A stretch of 64,000 nt of DNA from NCBI RefSeq assembly GCF_025567195.1, contig NZ_JAOQJF010000007.1, positions 72,494-136,493 on the forward strand, given 5' to 3'. Numbering within the stretch: the stretch's first letter is position 1; each line of letters starts with the position of its first letter. Under the pieces are notes generated by a model. It was not told where the DNA came from. It was given only the letters and a program-made list of their open reading frames with translations, and did not search any database. The translations under genes and the position numbers were made by a program. Below are positions 48,211-56,470 of the stretch, piece by piece. The stretch is from Alitiscatomonas aceti (GTDB lineage: Bacteria; Bacillota; Clostridia; Lachnospirales; Lachnospiraceae).

Positions 48211-48771
48211 TTAAAATTTTGCACCGTTTTGTCTGAGCCATTCCCTTCTTGTCTTATAATCCGGTATCTCCTCTGCCACCACAGCCCAGAACGCCGGACT
48301 GTGGTTCATCTCCACCCGGTGGGCCAGCTCGTGGACCACCAGATAGTCCAGTATTTCTTCCGGCATCAGTGCCAGCTTCCAGTTAAAATTCAAGTTTCCC
48401 TTGGCGCTGCAGCTGCCCCACCGGGTCTTCTGCTCCCGCACGGTGACCGTCCCGTAGGAAACGCCCATGCGCTCTGCAAAATACCGGCATTTCTTCAAAA
48501 GCAGCTCCTTTGCCAGCCGCTTCCCGGCTTCCCGTTCCCGGTCCGTATACGCAGGCCGCGCCGCGGCTCTTTCCCTGCATTCTGCGATCCGCTTCCGGAT
48601 CCAATCCACATGAGCCTCCACAAAGCGGTCTGCTTCCTCCGGTCGGACCCCATAGGGGATCCGGACCGTCACTGTCCCGTCTTCGGACACCTTAAGGGCC
48701 ATGGTCTTTCTCTGGGCCCGGATCAGCCCATAGGACACGTGCTCTGTTTTTCTCTTCTGGATCTTCTCCAC
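48211..48771 (-). CDS. YgjP/SprT-like zinc metallopeptidase (DUF45 family)
   Basis: A 186-residue protein of the YgjP family. The zincin motif VVHELAHRVEMNHSPAFWAVV (near residue 140) supplies HELAH and the downstream histidine. The upstream signature KTRWGSCSAKGNLNFNWKL is typical. The cellular role of the family is poorly known. It is first of a YgjP-recJ pair, with a promoter at 48817-48845. Confidence 0.93.
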   Translation of the reverse strand: MEKIQKRKTEHVSYGLIRAQRKTMALKVSEDGTVTVRIPYGVRPEEADRFVEAHVDWIRKRIAECRERAAARPAYTDREREAGKRLAKELLLKKCRYFAERMGVSYGTVTVREQKTRWGSCSAKGNLNFNWKLALMPEEILDYLVVHELAHRVEMNHSPAFWAVVAEEIPDYKTRREWLRQNGAKF

Positions 48772-48816
48772 TGGATCCTCCGAATTTTTTCAATATTTAT
48801 CAAAACCACACCATAT

Positions 48817-48845
48817 ATTCTATCACCATTGGCGTTTCCACGCAA
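48817..48845 (-). promoter_or_regulatory. Promoter of YgjP-recJ
   Basis: Minus-strand -35 TTGCGT (48840-48845), 17-bp spacer, -10 TAGAAT (48817-48822), about 45 bases upstream of the YgjP start. Confidence 0.65.
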
Positions 48846-48868
48846 GCAGACAGTTATATTTTTAGGGC

Positions 48869-48902
48869 AAAAAAAGACAGGTCGTTTACACAACCTGTCT
48901 TT
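48869..48902 (-). terminator. Terminator after tRNA-Arg
   Basis: A 9-bp AAGACAGGT/ACCTGTCTT stem (48874-48882 with 48893-48901), with a 10-base loop and T-run on the minus strand (48869-48873). Confidence 0.9.
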
Positions 48903-48904
48903 CG

Positions 48905-48978
48905 TGCGCCAGAGAAGATTCGAACTCCCGACACTACGGTCCGTAGCCGTATGCTCTATCCAGCTGAGCTACTGACGC
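48905..48978 (-). tRNA. tRNA-Arg(ACG)
   Basis: 74 nt. Acceptor stem GCGTCAG/CTGGCGC with one G-T pair, anticodon stem TACGG/CCGTA with loop CTACGGA (anticodon ACG), T-loop TTCGAAT. It reads CGN codons after deamination of the wobble A by TadA. No encoded CCA. Confidence 0.95.
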
Positions 48979-49016
48979 CCATTGGGTGATTTTGTCTCAC
49001 TCACTCAACGGTATAG

Positions 49017-49045
49017 AGTTTACTACATTATTCCCGTTTTGTCAA
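49017..49045 (-). promoter_or_regulatory. Promoter of tRNA-Arg
   Basis: Minus-strand -35 TTGACA (49040-49045), 17-bp spacer, -10 TAAACT (49017-49022). Confidence 0.82.
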
Positions 49046-49054
49046 CTATTATTT

Positions 49055-49465
49055 TTATTTTTCCATGAAACGTCTGATCTGGAGCAATAAAAGCACCAGC
49101 CCCGTTCCCAGCAGGATATGGCCGATCCCGGCCACACCAGAAATGGCGGCGTTAATACTGGAAGAAAGCGGTGTACCCAGGACCTGAAGGATTCCCCGGA
49201 CCGCCAGCATCAGGACAGTCAGGTTCAGCCCTGTGTGATAGACTGCCAGGATCCTTCCGGTTTTGGGACCGGTAAAAGAAAAGTTCTTTTCCAGCAGGAG
49301 CAGCAGCAAAAACACTGCCATTCCCAGCATGAAATAATGAGTATGGATCACCGACAAGGTCGTTTTAGCGGTAAAACCGGTAAACTTGGTAAACTCCCTG
49401 TAAAATACGCCCCCAGCCATTGCAAGAACGGCGTACAGCAGCGCGGCATTCATATAGCGTTTCAT
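49055..49465 (-). CDS. DUF2871 family membrane protein
   Basis: A 136-residue four-helix membrane protein. FYREFTKFTGFTAKTTLSVIHTHYFMLGM (near residues 22-50; two HxH histidines) is the family signature. The family's function is unknown. It is second gene after the 221-residue membrane protein, 12 bases apart, and under the same TetR operator. The conserved histidines could bind a metal or haem, but this is speculation. Confidence 0.88.
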   Translation of the reverse strand: MKRYMNAALLYAVLAMAGGVFYREFTKFTGFTAKTTLSVIHTHYFMLGMAVFLLLLLLEKNFSFTGPKTGRILAVYHTGLNLTVLMLAVRGILQVLGTPLSSSINAAISGVAGIGHILLGTGLVLLLLQIRRFMEK

Positions 49466-49477
49466 TTTTCTCCTCCT

Positions 49478-50143
49478 TTATCTGAATTCCTTCTTCATGG
49501 CAGAGTATCCAATGAGCACGGTCCACACATAAGCGCAGGTCTTGGGGATCATCAGCATCCCAACCATGGGATACGTTCCGGACCACAGTACCACAGGAAT
49601 ATAGAAGCCAAAGCTCAGCACAATGGTAAGCCACATCCATCGGAATGCCCGGTCCCCATTCTTCCTGGCACTGTCGAAAAACAGCACGATCACCAGAAGT
49701 CCCAGCAGGGCAAAGGGGATATTGCGGTAGATCCCCCAGGAAAGCGGCGCATCTGCGCTGAGCCACCGGTTCTGCGGCATCATGCATAAAAGGATCCGGA
49801 GTCCTGCCAGACCATACACAGCCGCCGTGAGGCCGTTCCTGCCCAAAACCCTGTAACGCAGCCGCCACACATAGTAAAGCAGCACATAAAAGACCGTCAT
49901 AGTCACGGAGGTGATCCACTTTCCAAGCCCCAGGGGGACAGTATAGTTTTCCAGCCCGGTGGTGCATAAAGCCAGCGCCCGGGGAACCAGATGGAACGAA
50001 TCTCCCGCTCCCAGCACCACGGCCATCCAGCCGAACAAAAGGAACTGCCGGTCTCCTCTGCTGCCCCGGATCATCCGGATCCCGATAGCAATGACGGAGA
50101 CCAGATAGACCACATCAAATAAAGTTTCTGCAACTGCCTGCAT
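49478..50143 (-). CDS. Unrecognised seven-helix membrane protein
   Basis: A 221-residue hydrophobic protein with about seven predicted membrane segments (for example LFDVVYLVSVIAIGIRMI near the start and AYVWTVLIGYSA near the end). Between them is FGWMAVVLGAGDSFHLVPRAL, with a polar Asp-Ser-Phe-His cluster. I do not recognise the family. It has a GAGGAGG site and pairs with the DUF2871 gene downstream. A TetR operator lies 18 bases upstream of its start, so it belongs to the regulon of the neighbouring TetR gene. Confidence 0.8.
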   Translation of the reverse strand: MQAVAETLFDVVYLVSVIAIGIRMIRGSRGDRQFLLFGWMAVVLGAGDSFHLVPRALALCTTGLENYTVPLGLGKWITSVTMTVFYVLLYYVWRLRYRVLGRNGLTAAVYGLAGLRILLCMMPQNRWLSADAPLSWGIYRNIPFALLGLLVIVLFFDSARKNGDRAFRWMWLTIVLSFGFYIPVVLWSGTYPMVGMLMIPKTCAYVWTVLIGYSAMKKEFR

Positions 50144-50161
50144 TCTTTTTCCTCCTCATAG

Positions 50162-50174
50162 TGAACGCCGTTCA
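50162..50174. promoter_or_regulatory. TetR operator, site 2
   Basis: TGAAC-GCC-GTTCA, the same 5-3-5 inverted repeat as site 1 at 50801-50815. It lies between the tetR terminator and the 221-residue membrane protein gene, overlapping a weak TTGGAC-18-CACTAT promoter candidate. Confidence 0.75.
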
Positions 50175-50184
50175 TTTTCTTGTC

Positions 50185-50213
50185 CAAAAAAGAATCCTGA
50201 TCTACAGGATTCT
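50185..50213 (-). terminator. Terminator after tetR
   Basis: A 9-bp perfect stem AGAATCCTG/CAGGATTCT (50191-50199 with 50205-50213), 5-base loop, T6 on the minus strand (50185-50190). It separates tetR from the two membrane-protein genes, which then need the promoter at operator site 2. Confidence 0.9.
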
Positions 50214-50228
50214 CCATTTTCGGAAATC

Positions 50229-50786
50229 TTAGTAAAGGGTCCTGCGGGTGATCTCCAGCACCGCCCGGGGATCATAATCCTGACGCAGCAGCGCTGACAG
50301 CATCAGGGAAAACAGGACATCTGCAAATTTTTCTGCTGGAAACTGCTCTGTAAAAGCGTCCGGCCGGACCCTGGGGTCCCGCTTCAGAACAAAAATGAGG
50401 CCGTCCGAAATATGCTTCCATGTCTCCTGCATCCGCTGTCTTCCCTCTGACTTCTCATTTCCCAGAAAACCCAGGGAGTGCAGGGTAAAAAAACCAGGAT
50501 ATTTCCTCTGGCCATATTCCATCCGCCCGTACATCCAGGAAATACAGGCCAGCGTATCCTCAAACACGCTTCCGTCCTCCGGCTCATGGAAGATCTCGCA
50601 CCAGACGCTCTCCACCGTGGCGCTCATGAGCGCTTCCTTGGACTTAAAATAATTGTAGATGGAACCCACAGATACTCCGCAGGCCGCCGCAACGGAACGG
50701 ATGCTGACGGCGGACCAGCCCTGTTTCTGGATCAGCTCCCGGTTTGTTTTTAAGATCTCGTCTTTTGAAGTTACAACAGTATTCAT
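50229..50786 (-). CDS. TetR/AcrR family transcriptional regulator
   Basis: A 185-residue repressor. The N-terminal helix-turn-helix reads GWSAVSIRSVAAACGVSVGSIYNYFKSKEALM (residues about 24-55), typical of TetR. The C-terminal ligand-binding domain is not recognised more closely. It follows a perfect promoter overlapped by a TGAAC-N3-GTTCA operator, and the same operator recurs before the downstream membrane genes, so it probably represses itself and them. The inducer is unknown. Confidence 0.93.
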   Translation of the reverse strand: MNTVVTSKDEILKTNRELIQKQGWSAVSIRSVAAACGVSVGSIYNYFKSKEALMSATVESVWCEIFHEPEDGSVFEDTLACISWMYGRMEYGQRKYPGFFTLHSLGFLGNEKSEGRQRMQETWKHISDGLIFVLKRDPRVRPDAFTEQFPAEKFADVLFSLMLSALLRQDYDPRAVLEITRRTLY

Positions 50787-50800
50787 CCAGCCACCTCAAT

Positions 50801-50815
50801 ATGAACATTGTTCAT
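50801..50815. promoter_or_regulatory. TetR operator, site 1
   Basis: ATGAAC-ATT-GTTCAT, a perfect 6-3-6 inverted repeat that overlaps the last bases of the tetR -10 box. Binding here would block RNA polymerase, giving autorepression. Confidence 0.8.
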
Positions 50816-50842
50816 TATACTCTTTCCATCTCTTCTTGTCAA
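50814..50842 (-). promoter_or_regulatory. Promoter of tetR
   Basis: Fully consensus -35 TTGACA (50837-50842), 17-bp spacer, TATAAT (50814-50819). A perfect promoter covered by an operator is what a tightly repressed, highly inducible gene would have. Its -35 box overlaps the T-run of the upstream terminator. Confidence 0.92.
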
Positions 50843-50899
50843 GAAAAGAATGCTGCAAAAACAACCCGAGAATTACTCAGAAGCTGTTTTACAGCATTC
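50841..50899 (-). terminator. Terminator of the peptide-utilisation operon
   Basis: A 15-bp stem with one bulge (50848-50863 with 50885-50899), 21-base loop, then TTTTCTT on the minus strand (50841-50847). It follows the last M20 gene directly. Confidence 0.85.
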
Positions 50900-50924
50900 C
50901 CATAAAAACCGACCTTCCTGTTTT

Positions 50925-52367
50925 TTACCAGATCTCCGGCTTCACATCCTTTGGCAGGGGATCCGGATACGTCTCGCCGTCCAGCTTTTCCAGCCAGTCC
51001 TCCTTTATTCTTTCCAGAAGCTCCGGCTTCTCCAGCAGCTCTGCTCCCGTACAGGCCATGATCTTGGCCGCCGTCAGCATTCCCTTATGCGCCGCCGGGG
51101 CTTTTCCCTGGGCAACGGCCTGCCAGGAATGGAGCGCCGTTCCGGCCGCATAGCAGTTGATATCCACCTTGCCTGTGGGAACTACCCAGCTCACATCTCC
51201 CACGTCCGTGGATCCTCCTCCGCCAAAGGAAACGTGACGTTCCAGGACAAAGTCCAGCATGGGGCTTTCCTCCATCTGCCTCTTCTTTTCCTTGTCCCTG
51301 CCGCTGAGGATCGAGATCAGATCCTTCAGTCCCTCCTTGTCCAGCTCTGTGATCACCTCCTGGAACCGCCTCGCATAGGCCAGTTCTTCCTCCGTATATC
51401 CAATGGGAACAAAGTGACGCATGTTCTCATACATAATATCTTCCAGAGTATCGTTCTCGATCACATTGGAATAGGCGGCCACCTGTTTAATATCCACCGT
51501 GGTGCCAGTGATCAGGGCCGCTCCCCTGGCAATATCGCACATTCTTTCATAAAGCTTTTTCACCTGGGTCACCTTGGGCGCACGGATGGCATAAAGGATC
51601 TGGGCCTCCGACGGGATCACATTGGGAGCAATGCCTCCCGGGTTGGTGATGGCCCCGTGGACTCTGGCCTCGTCGATCATGTGCTCTCTCATGTAATTGA
51701 CGCCGATGTCCATGATCTCCACCGCGTCCAGAGCAGAGCGCCCCAGCTCCGGCGCGCCTGCCGCGTGGGAAGAGATCCCATGAAACGTGAAAAATACACG
51801 GAAGTTGGACAGGTATTTATCTGCCATCATGGTCTTATTGGTGGTGCTTGGATGCCAGGTAATGGCGGCATCACAATCATTAAAAAAGCCGTCCCGCACC
51901 AGATACGCCTTTCCGCCGGCATTTTCCTCTGCCGGACAGCCGTAATACCGGATGGTGCCCAGAAGTCCATGGGACTCCATATAAGTTTTTAAAGCGTCCA
52001 CCGCTGCCACTGCCGCCGTTCCAAGAAGATGGTGGCCGCAGCCATGGCCGTTGGTCTTGCCGGGGACCGGACGGCGTTCTGTGCTGTCCGCCTCCTGCTC
52101 CAGGCTGGAAAGGGCGTCAAACTCGCCCAAAAATGCCAGTACCGGCTTTCCGCTGCCATACTCGGCAATAAACGCCGTCTCCTCTCCGGCCAGATCCGCC
52201 CGGATGGAAAAGCCCCTGGCCTTTAAATATTCCTGCTGGAGCCTGGAGGAGTCATACTCCTGGAATCTGGGCTCCGCAAAGCCCCAGATCCGGTCGCTCA
52301 TGGCCGTATAAGCCTGTTTTCTGTCCTGTACAAGCGCTCCGATCTCCGCGCGAAAATCTTTTTCCAT
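50925..52367 (-). CDS. M20 family amidohydrolase, AbgB-like (second of three)
   Basis: A 480-residue paralogue of the gene directly upstream, agreeing with it through most of its length. Motifs are FLGEFDALSSL near residue 77, GHGCGHHLLGTAAVAAV near 108, GCPAEENAGGKAYLVRDG near 140, WHPSTTNKT and STDVGDVSWVVP. The conserved Asp, Glu and His residues of the di-metal site are all present. Members cleave amide bonds of p-aminobenzoyl-glutamate, N-acyl amino acids or dipeptides. Placement after a dipeptide importer suggests a peptide or acyl-amino-acid substrate. Confidence 0.92.
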   Translation of the reverse strand: MEKDFRAEIGALVQDRKQAYTAMSDRIWGFAEPRFQEYDSSRLQQEYLKARGFSIRADLAGEETAFIAEYGSGKPVLAFLGEFDALSSLEQEADSTERRPVPGKTNGHGCGHHLLGTAAVAAVDALKTYMESHGLLGTIRYYGCPAEENAGGKAYLVRDGFFNDCDAAITWHPSTTNKTMMADKYLSNFRVFFTFHGISSHAAGAPELGRSALDAVEIMDIGVNYMREHMIDEARVHGAITNPGGIAPNVIPSEAQILYAIRAPKVTQVKKLYERMCDIARGAALITGTTVDIKQVAAYSNVIENDTLEDIMYENMRHFVPIGYTEEELAYARRFQEVITELDKEGLKDLISILSGRDKEKKRQMEESPMLDFVLERHVSFGGGGSTDVGDVSWVVPTGKVDINCYAAGTALHSWQAVAQGKAPAAHKGMLTAAKIMACTGAELLEKPELLERIKEDWLEKLDGETYPDPLPKDVKPEIW

Positions 52368-52382
52368 ATGATATGCCTCCTC

Positions 52383-53819
52383 TTACCAGATCTCCGGCTT
52401 CAGGTCCTTTGGAAGGGGATTAGGATATTCCTCCCCATTGAGTTCTTCCTTCCAGTCCTCTTTTGCCTTTTCCACCAGCTCTGGCTTTAAAAGAAGCTCT
52501 GCACCGATGTTGGCCATGACCTTGGCCGCTGCGATCATTCCCTTATGGGCAATGGAGGATTTTCCCTGGGCTGTGGCCTGCCAGGAGTGGAGCGCTGTTC
52601 CGGCTGCATAGCAGTTGACGTACACATGGGCCGTGGGTACCTTCCAGCTCACGTCTCCCACGTCGGTGGAGCCGCCTCCGCCATACCGGCTGTTCCGGTC
52701 TACGATGAAATCCCAGAGAGGCGTTTCCAGAAGCTCCTTTTTCCGGTCGCGGCCGCCGATATCTGCGGCGATGGCCTTAAGCCCTTCCTTATCCAGCTCG
52801 GTGATCACGGACTGGAATTTCCTCGCATAATCCAGTTCCTCCTCCGTGTATCCAATGGGGATCACACGCTCCAGATTTTCCTGGATCAGATCATTGAGAG
52901 TCTCGTTATTGATCAGGTCCGAATAAGCGGCCACCTGTTTGATATCCACGGTGGTTCCAGTGATCAGAGCTGCTCCCCTGGCAATGTCGCACATGCGTTC
53001 AAACAGCTTCTGCACCTGGGTCACCTTGGGCGCACGGATGGCATAAAGGATCTGGGCCTCCGACGGGATCACGTTGGGGGCGATGCCGCCGGAATTGGTG
53101 ATGGCTCCGTGGACCCTGGCCGCATCGATCATGTGCTCTCTCATATAGTTGACGCCGATGTCCATGATCTCCACCGCATCCAGGGCCGACCGGCCTAACT
53201 CCGGAGCCCCCGCCGCATGGGAGGAGATCCCGTGGAAGGTAAAGAAGGCGCGGAAATTGGCCAGGTGGAAGCCGCCCTTCATGACCTTGCTCATGGTGTA
53301 GGGATGCCAGGTAATGGCAATATCGCAGTCGTCAAAGTATCCGTCCCGTACCAGATACGCCTTGCCTCCGGCATTCTCCTCTGCCGGACAGCCGTAATAC
53401 CGGATGGTCCCGGCCAGCTTATGCTCCTCCATATACGTTTTTAAGGCGTCGGCCGCTGCTGCCGAGGCCGTTCCCAGAAGATGATGACCGCAGCCGTGAC
53501 CGTTTTCTTTTCCGGCGATGGGGCAGTGCTCCGTCTGATCCGGCTCCTGCTGGAGACTGGAAAGAGCATCAAATTCTCCTAAAAATGCGATCACCGGCTT
53601 CCCGCTGCCGTATTCTGCTATGAACGCAGTTTCCTCTCCAGCCAGATCTGCCCGGACGGAAAAGCCTCTGGAGCTTAAATACTCCTGCTGGATCCTGGAG
53701 GACTCCCGCTCCTGGAATCTGGGCTCCGCAAATCCCCAGATGGCGTCGCTGATATCTGTGTACGCCTGGCTTCTCTTGTCGATGAGCCCCTCGATCTCAT
53801 CCTTGAATTCTGTTCCCAT
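52383..53819 (-). CDS. M20 family amidohydrolase, AbgB-like (third of three)
   Basis: A 478-residue close paralogue of the next gene: both have ADLAGEETAFIAEYGSGKPV, GHGCGHHLLGTA, GCPAEENAGGKAYLVRDG and the invariant stretch TFHGISSHAAGAPELGRSAL. All metal-site motifs are intact. I start at MGTEFKDEIEGLIDKRSQAY, with AAGGAGA upstream; the frame runs 23 codons further into the PPOX gene. The pair is a recent tandem duplication, and AbgA/AbgB-type enzymes can act as heterodimers, so these two could pair; that is inference. Confidence 0.92.
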   Translation of the reverse strand: MGTEFKDEIEGLIDKRSQAYTDISDAIWGFAEPRFQERESSRIQQEYLSSRGFSVRADLAGEETAFIAEYGSGKPVIAFLGEFDALSSLQQEPDQTEHCPIAGKENGHGCGHHLLGTASAAAADALKTYMEEHKLAGTIRYYGCPAEENAGGKAYLVRDGYFDDCDIAITWHPYTMSKVMKGGFHLANFRAFFTFHGISSHAAGAPELGRSALDAVEIMDIGVNYMREHMIDAARVHGAITNSGGIAPNVIPSEAQILYAIRAPKVTQVQKLFERMCDIARGAALITGTTVDIKQVAAYSDLINNETLNDLIQENLERVIPIGYTEEELDYARKFQSVITELDKEGLKAIAADIGGRDRKKELLETPLWDFIVDRNSRYGGGGSTDVGDVSWKVPTAHVYVNCYAAGTALHSWQATAQGKSSIAHKGMIAAAKVMANIGAELLLKPELVEKAKEDWKEELNGEEYPNPLPKDLKPEIW

Positions 53820-53842
53820 AAGTTTTCTCCTTTTCTGTATTT

Positions 53843-54364
53843 TTAGTCGTGATGCTTCCCCGTTATGGAAGCTGCCGCGATCCTCCACACCGTCACCGCT
53901 TCCACCGCCTGGTCAGAAAATGAATTCTCTGAAAACGGCAGTGCTTTCTGGTCCTCTCTGCCGTCTCCCGCAGCCAGTGCCTCGCACTCTGCCGCATGGT
54001 TCATGATCACCGCCAGGCCTTTTCTTTTCTCCTCTGCCGGAACGAGCTCTGCCGTCCCAGTCCCGCAGACGCTGTCAAACCCGGCTGTGGACCTGCATGC
54101 CTCCTCAAAATTCAACGAGACCTGGCTTCCTCCCACGATGGTGAACGAAACATGGGGATCCGCATTGAGCCGGTCCAGCTTGGTCCCCACAGCCGCTCCA
54201 TGGAAATACAGTGTCAGCCGCCCGTTTTCCAGGGCCGCCCCATAATTCATTGGAATTAAATACGGACATGGCGTGTTCTGGAACGCCACGCAGCAGACAC
54301 CCTGCCTTCTGACGATCTCCATGATCCTGTCCATGTCCGTAATTTCTCTGTCGCTTCTTCTCAT
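53843..54364 (-). CDS. FMN-binding split-barrel protein (PPOX / NimA-like family)
   Basis: A 173-residue split-barrel flavoprotein. MNYGAALENGRLTLYFHGAAVGTKLDRL (near residues 38-66) and the following HVSFTIVGG are the usual flavin-binding strand pattern of the PPOX/NimA group. I start at MRRSDREITDMDRIMEIVR with GGGAGG upstream; the frame is open 18 codons earlier. It heads a sub-operon with the two M20 genes under the 54418-54446 promoter. The substrate is unknown; NimA-like proteins are sometimes linked to nitro-group reduction. Confidence 0.87.
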   Translation of the reverse strand: MRRSDREITDMDRIMEIVRRQGVCCVAFQNTPCPYLIPMNYGAALENGRLTLYFHGAAVGTKLDRLNADPHVSFTIVGGSQVSLNFEEACRSTAGFDSVCGTGTAELVPAEEKRKGLAVIMNHAAECEALAAGDGREDQKALPFSENSFSDQAVEAVTVWRIAAASITGKHHD

Positions 54365-54417
54365 GCTGCCCTCCCTGTTTTCTTTCTTCCATTTAGAACA
54401 ACAGTTATCTGACAGCA

Positions 54418-54446
54418 ATCATATCATATTTTCTGATTTCTCACAA
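54418..54446 (-). promoter_or_regulatory. Internal promoter before the PPOX-M20-M20 genes
   Basis: Minus-strand -35 TTGTGA (54441-54446), 17-bp spacer, -10 TATGAT (54418-54423). A weak GACGG/CCGTC hairpin lies just upstream, after dppF. Confidence 0.62.
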
Positions 54447-54466
54447 GACGGAAGATCCCGTCCTGG

Positions 54467-55450
54467 CTATATCTGCCCCTTTTTCATCTCCTCACAGCAG
54501 TGGCATGCCACCAGATGGCCCGGCTCCATTTCCATCAGCTCCGGCCGCTCCTTCCGGCAGCGTTCACTGGCAAACCGGCAGCGGTTGATGAACCGGCAGC
54601 CCTCCGGCGGGTCCACCGGGCTGGGGAGCTCTCCCTCCAGACGGATCCTCTGCTTCTTTTCCTCCACCTCCGGATCCGGGATGGGGATCGCAGAAAGCAG
54701 CGCCTGGGTATAGGGGTGCATGGGGTTGGCGTATAAGGCCGACGCCTGGGTGATCTCCACGATATTTCCCAGATACATCACAGCCACCCGGTCTGAGATG
54801 TGCTTGACCATGGCCAGATCATGGGCAATAAACAGGTACGTCAGTCCCTTCTCCTTCTGGAGACGGATCAGAAGATTGACGATCTGCGCCTGGATGGACA
54901 CGTCCAGAGCCGAGATCGGCTCGTCGCAGACGATAAACTCCGGCTCCACTGCCAGGGCCCTGGCGATCCCGATCCTCTGGCGCTGGCCGCCGGAAAATTC
55001 ATGGACGTACCTGGTGGCGTGCTCTGCATTGAGTCCCACGGTCTCCAAAAGCTCCTTCACCCGGGCCTGCTCCTCCTCCCGGCTCTTGCACATATGATGG
55101 GCCTTCAGCCCCTCGGCAATGATGTCTCCCACCTTCATCTTGGGGTCAAGGGAGGAATAGGGGTCCTGGAAAATGATCTGGACTTCCTTCGTAAACTCCT
55201 TCCGTTCCTTTCCCCGGAGGCTGTGGACGTCCTTTCCCTTATAAAGGACGTGTCCGTCGGTCTTATTGTGAATGCCGATGCAGGTACGGCCGCAGGTGGT
55301 CTTTCCGCAGCCCGACTCGCCCACGATCCCCAAAGTCTCTCCCTTGCGGATAAAAAACGAAACGTCGTCAACGGCCTTTAAGGTCCCCCTGCCTGTCTTA
55401 AAATATTTTTTCAGATGACTGACTTCCAGGATCTTTTCTTTTTCTTCCAT
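54467..55450 (-). CDS. Dipeptide/oligopeptide ABC transporter ATPase, DppF/OppF type
   Basis: A 327-residue ATPase of a peptide importer. Walker A is GESGCGKTTCGR, the signature FSGGQRQRIGIARAL, Walker B FIVCDEPISALDV, and the H-loop IAHDLAM. The C-terminal oligopeptide-transporter extension has cysteine-type residues of the Fe-S-like motif (CRFINRCRFASERC). The gene follows dppD by 12 bases. The importer's specificity is set by the lipoproteins at 58461-60095 and 61256-62887. Confidence 0.94.
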   Translation of the reverse strand: MEEKEKILEVSHLKKYFKTGRGTLKAVDDVSFFIRKGETLGIVGESGCGKTTCGRTCIGIHNKTDGHVLYKGKDVHSLRGKERKEFTKEVQIIFQDPYSSLDPKMKVGDIIAEGLKAHHMCKSREEEQARVKELLETVGLNAEHATRYVHEFSGGQRQRIGIARALAVEPEFIVCDEPISALDVSIQAQIVNLLIRLQKEKGLTYLFIAHDLAMVKHISDRVAVMYLGNIVEITQASALYANPMHPYTQALLSAIPIPDPEVEEKKQRIRLEGELPSPVDPPEGCRFINRCRFASERCRKERPELMEMEPGHLVACHCCEEMKKGQI

Positions 55451-55462
55451 GGTTCCCCTCCT

Positions 55463-56461
55463 TTACTCTTCGTTTCCCTGCGCTGCCATGGGATGGTACA
55501 GCCAGCACTGGGCCGTATGGCCGTCCTCAAACTCAAACATCGGAGGCTCTGACTTCTGGCAGATCCGCATGCACTGGGAACACCTGGTGCTGAATGCACA
55601 GCCCGCCGGAGGATCGATCATGTTGGGCGGAGTCCCCTCAATGGATTCCAGGGACTGCTCCTCCTCGGTGTCCAGTCTGGGCACGGCCCGTAAGAGCGCC
55701 TTTGTATATGGGTGCCTGGGCCGGTAAAAGATATCCTGGCTGCTGCCGGTTTCCACCACCTTGCCTGCATACATGACGATGATCTTTTTTGCGATATTGG
55801 CCACGATCCCCAGGTCATGGGTGATCATGATCACCGCCATGCCGAATTCCTTCTGGATATCCTTTAAAAGATCGATGATATCCGCCTGAATTGTCACATC
55901 CAGGGCTGTGGTAGGCTCGTCCGCGATCAGAAGCCTGGGCTGACAGGCCAGGGCGATGGCGATCATGATCCTCTGGCGCTGGCCGCCGGAAAATTCATGG
56001 GGATACTGCTTCATCCGCTTTTCCGGGTTGGGGATCCCCACCAGCTTTAAAAGGCGTCCCGCCTCCTCCCAGGCCTCTGCCCTGGACATGCTGGTATGGA
56101 TCAGAAGCTTTTCTGCCACCTGGTTTCCGATGGTCATGGTGGGGTTTAAGGCCGCCAGCGCATCCTGGAAGATGATGGCGCAGTCCTTTCCCCTGTATTC
56201 CTGCCACTGCTCCGGCGTCTGGGAAAGGATATCCCTTCCCTCGAACAGGATCTGGCTTCCCTCCTTGATCTCTCCGGGAGGCGTCTGGATCAGGCCCATG
56301 ATGGTCTTGGCTGTAACGGATTTTCCGCAGCCGGATTCTCCCACAATGGCCACAGACTGTCCGGCGTCGATGGAAAAGGAAACGCCCCGTACAGACTGCA
56401 CCTCTCCGGCGTAGCTGTGGTACGAAACCCTCAGATTCTTTACTTCCAGAAATTTCTCCAT
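55463..56461 (-). CDS. Dipeptide/oligopeptide ABC transporter ATPase, DppD/OppD type
   Basis: A 332-residue ATPase. Walker A is GESGCGKSVTAK, the Q-loop IIFQDALAALNPTMTIG, the signature FSGGQRQRIMIAIAL, Walker B LLIADEPTTALDV. The end (CAFSTRCSQCMRICQKSEP) is the C-terminal cysteine motif of DppD/OppD. It directly follows dppC with a 9-base gap. Confidence 0.94.
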   Translation of the reverse strand: MEKFLEVKNLRVSYHSYAGEVQSVRGVSFSIDAGQSVAIVGESGCGKSVTAKTIMGLIQTPPGEIKEGSQILFEGRDILSQTPEQWQEYRGKDCAIIFQDALAALNPTMTIGNQVAEKLLIHTSMSRAEAWEEAGRLLKLVGIPNPEKRMKQYPHEFSGGQRQRIMIAIALACQPRLLIADEPTTALDVTIQADIIDLLKDIQKEFGMAVIMITHDLGIVANIAKKIIVMYAGKVVETGSSQDIFYRPRHPYTKALLRAVPRLDTEEEQSLESIEGTPPNMIDPPAGCAFSTRCSQCMRICQKSEPPMFEFEDGHTAQCWLYHPMAAQGNEE

Positions 56462-56470
56462 TTCTACCTC

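Noticed and set aside
49118..49789. Plus-strand 223-codon frame opposite the DUF2871 region
   Set aside because: His/Gln-rich antisense shadow of two membrane-protein genes.
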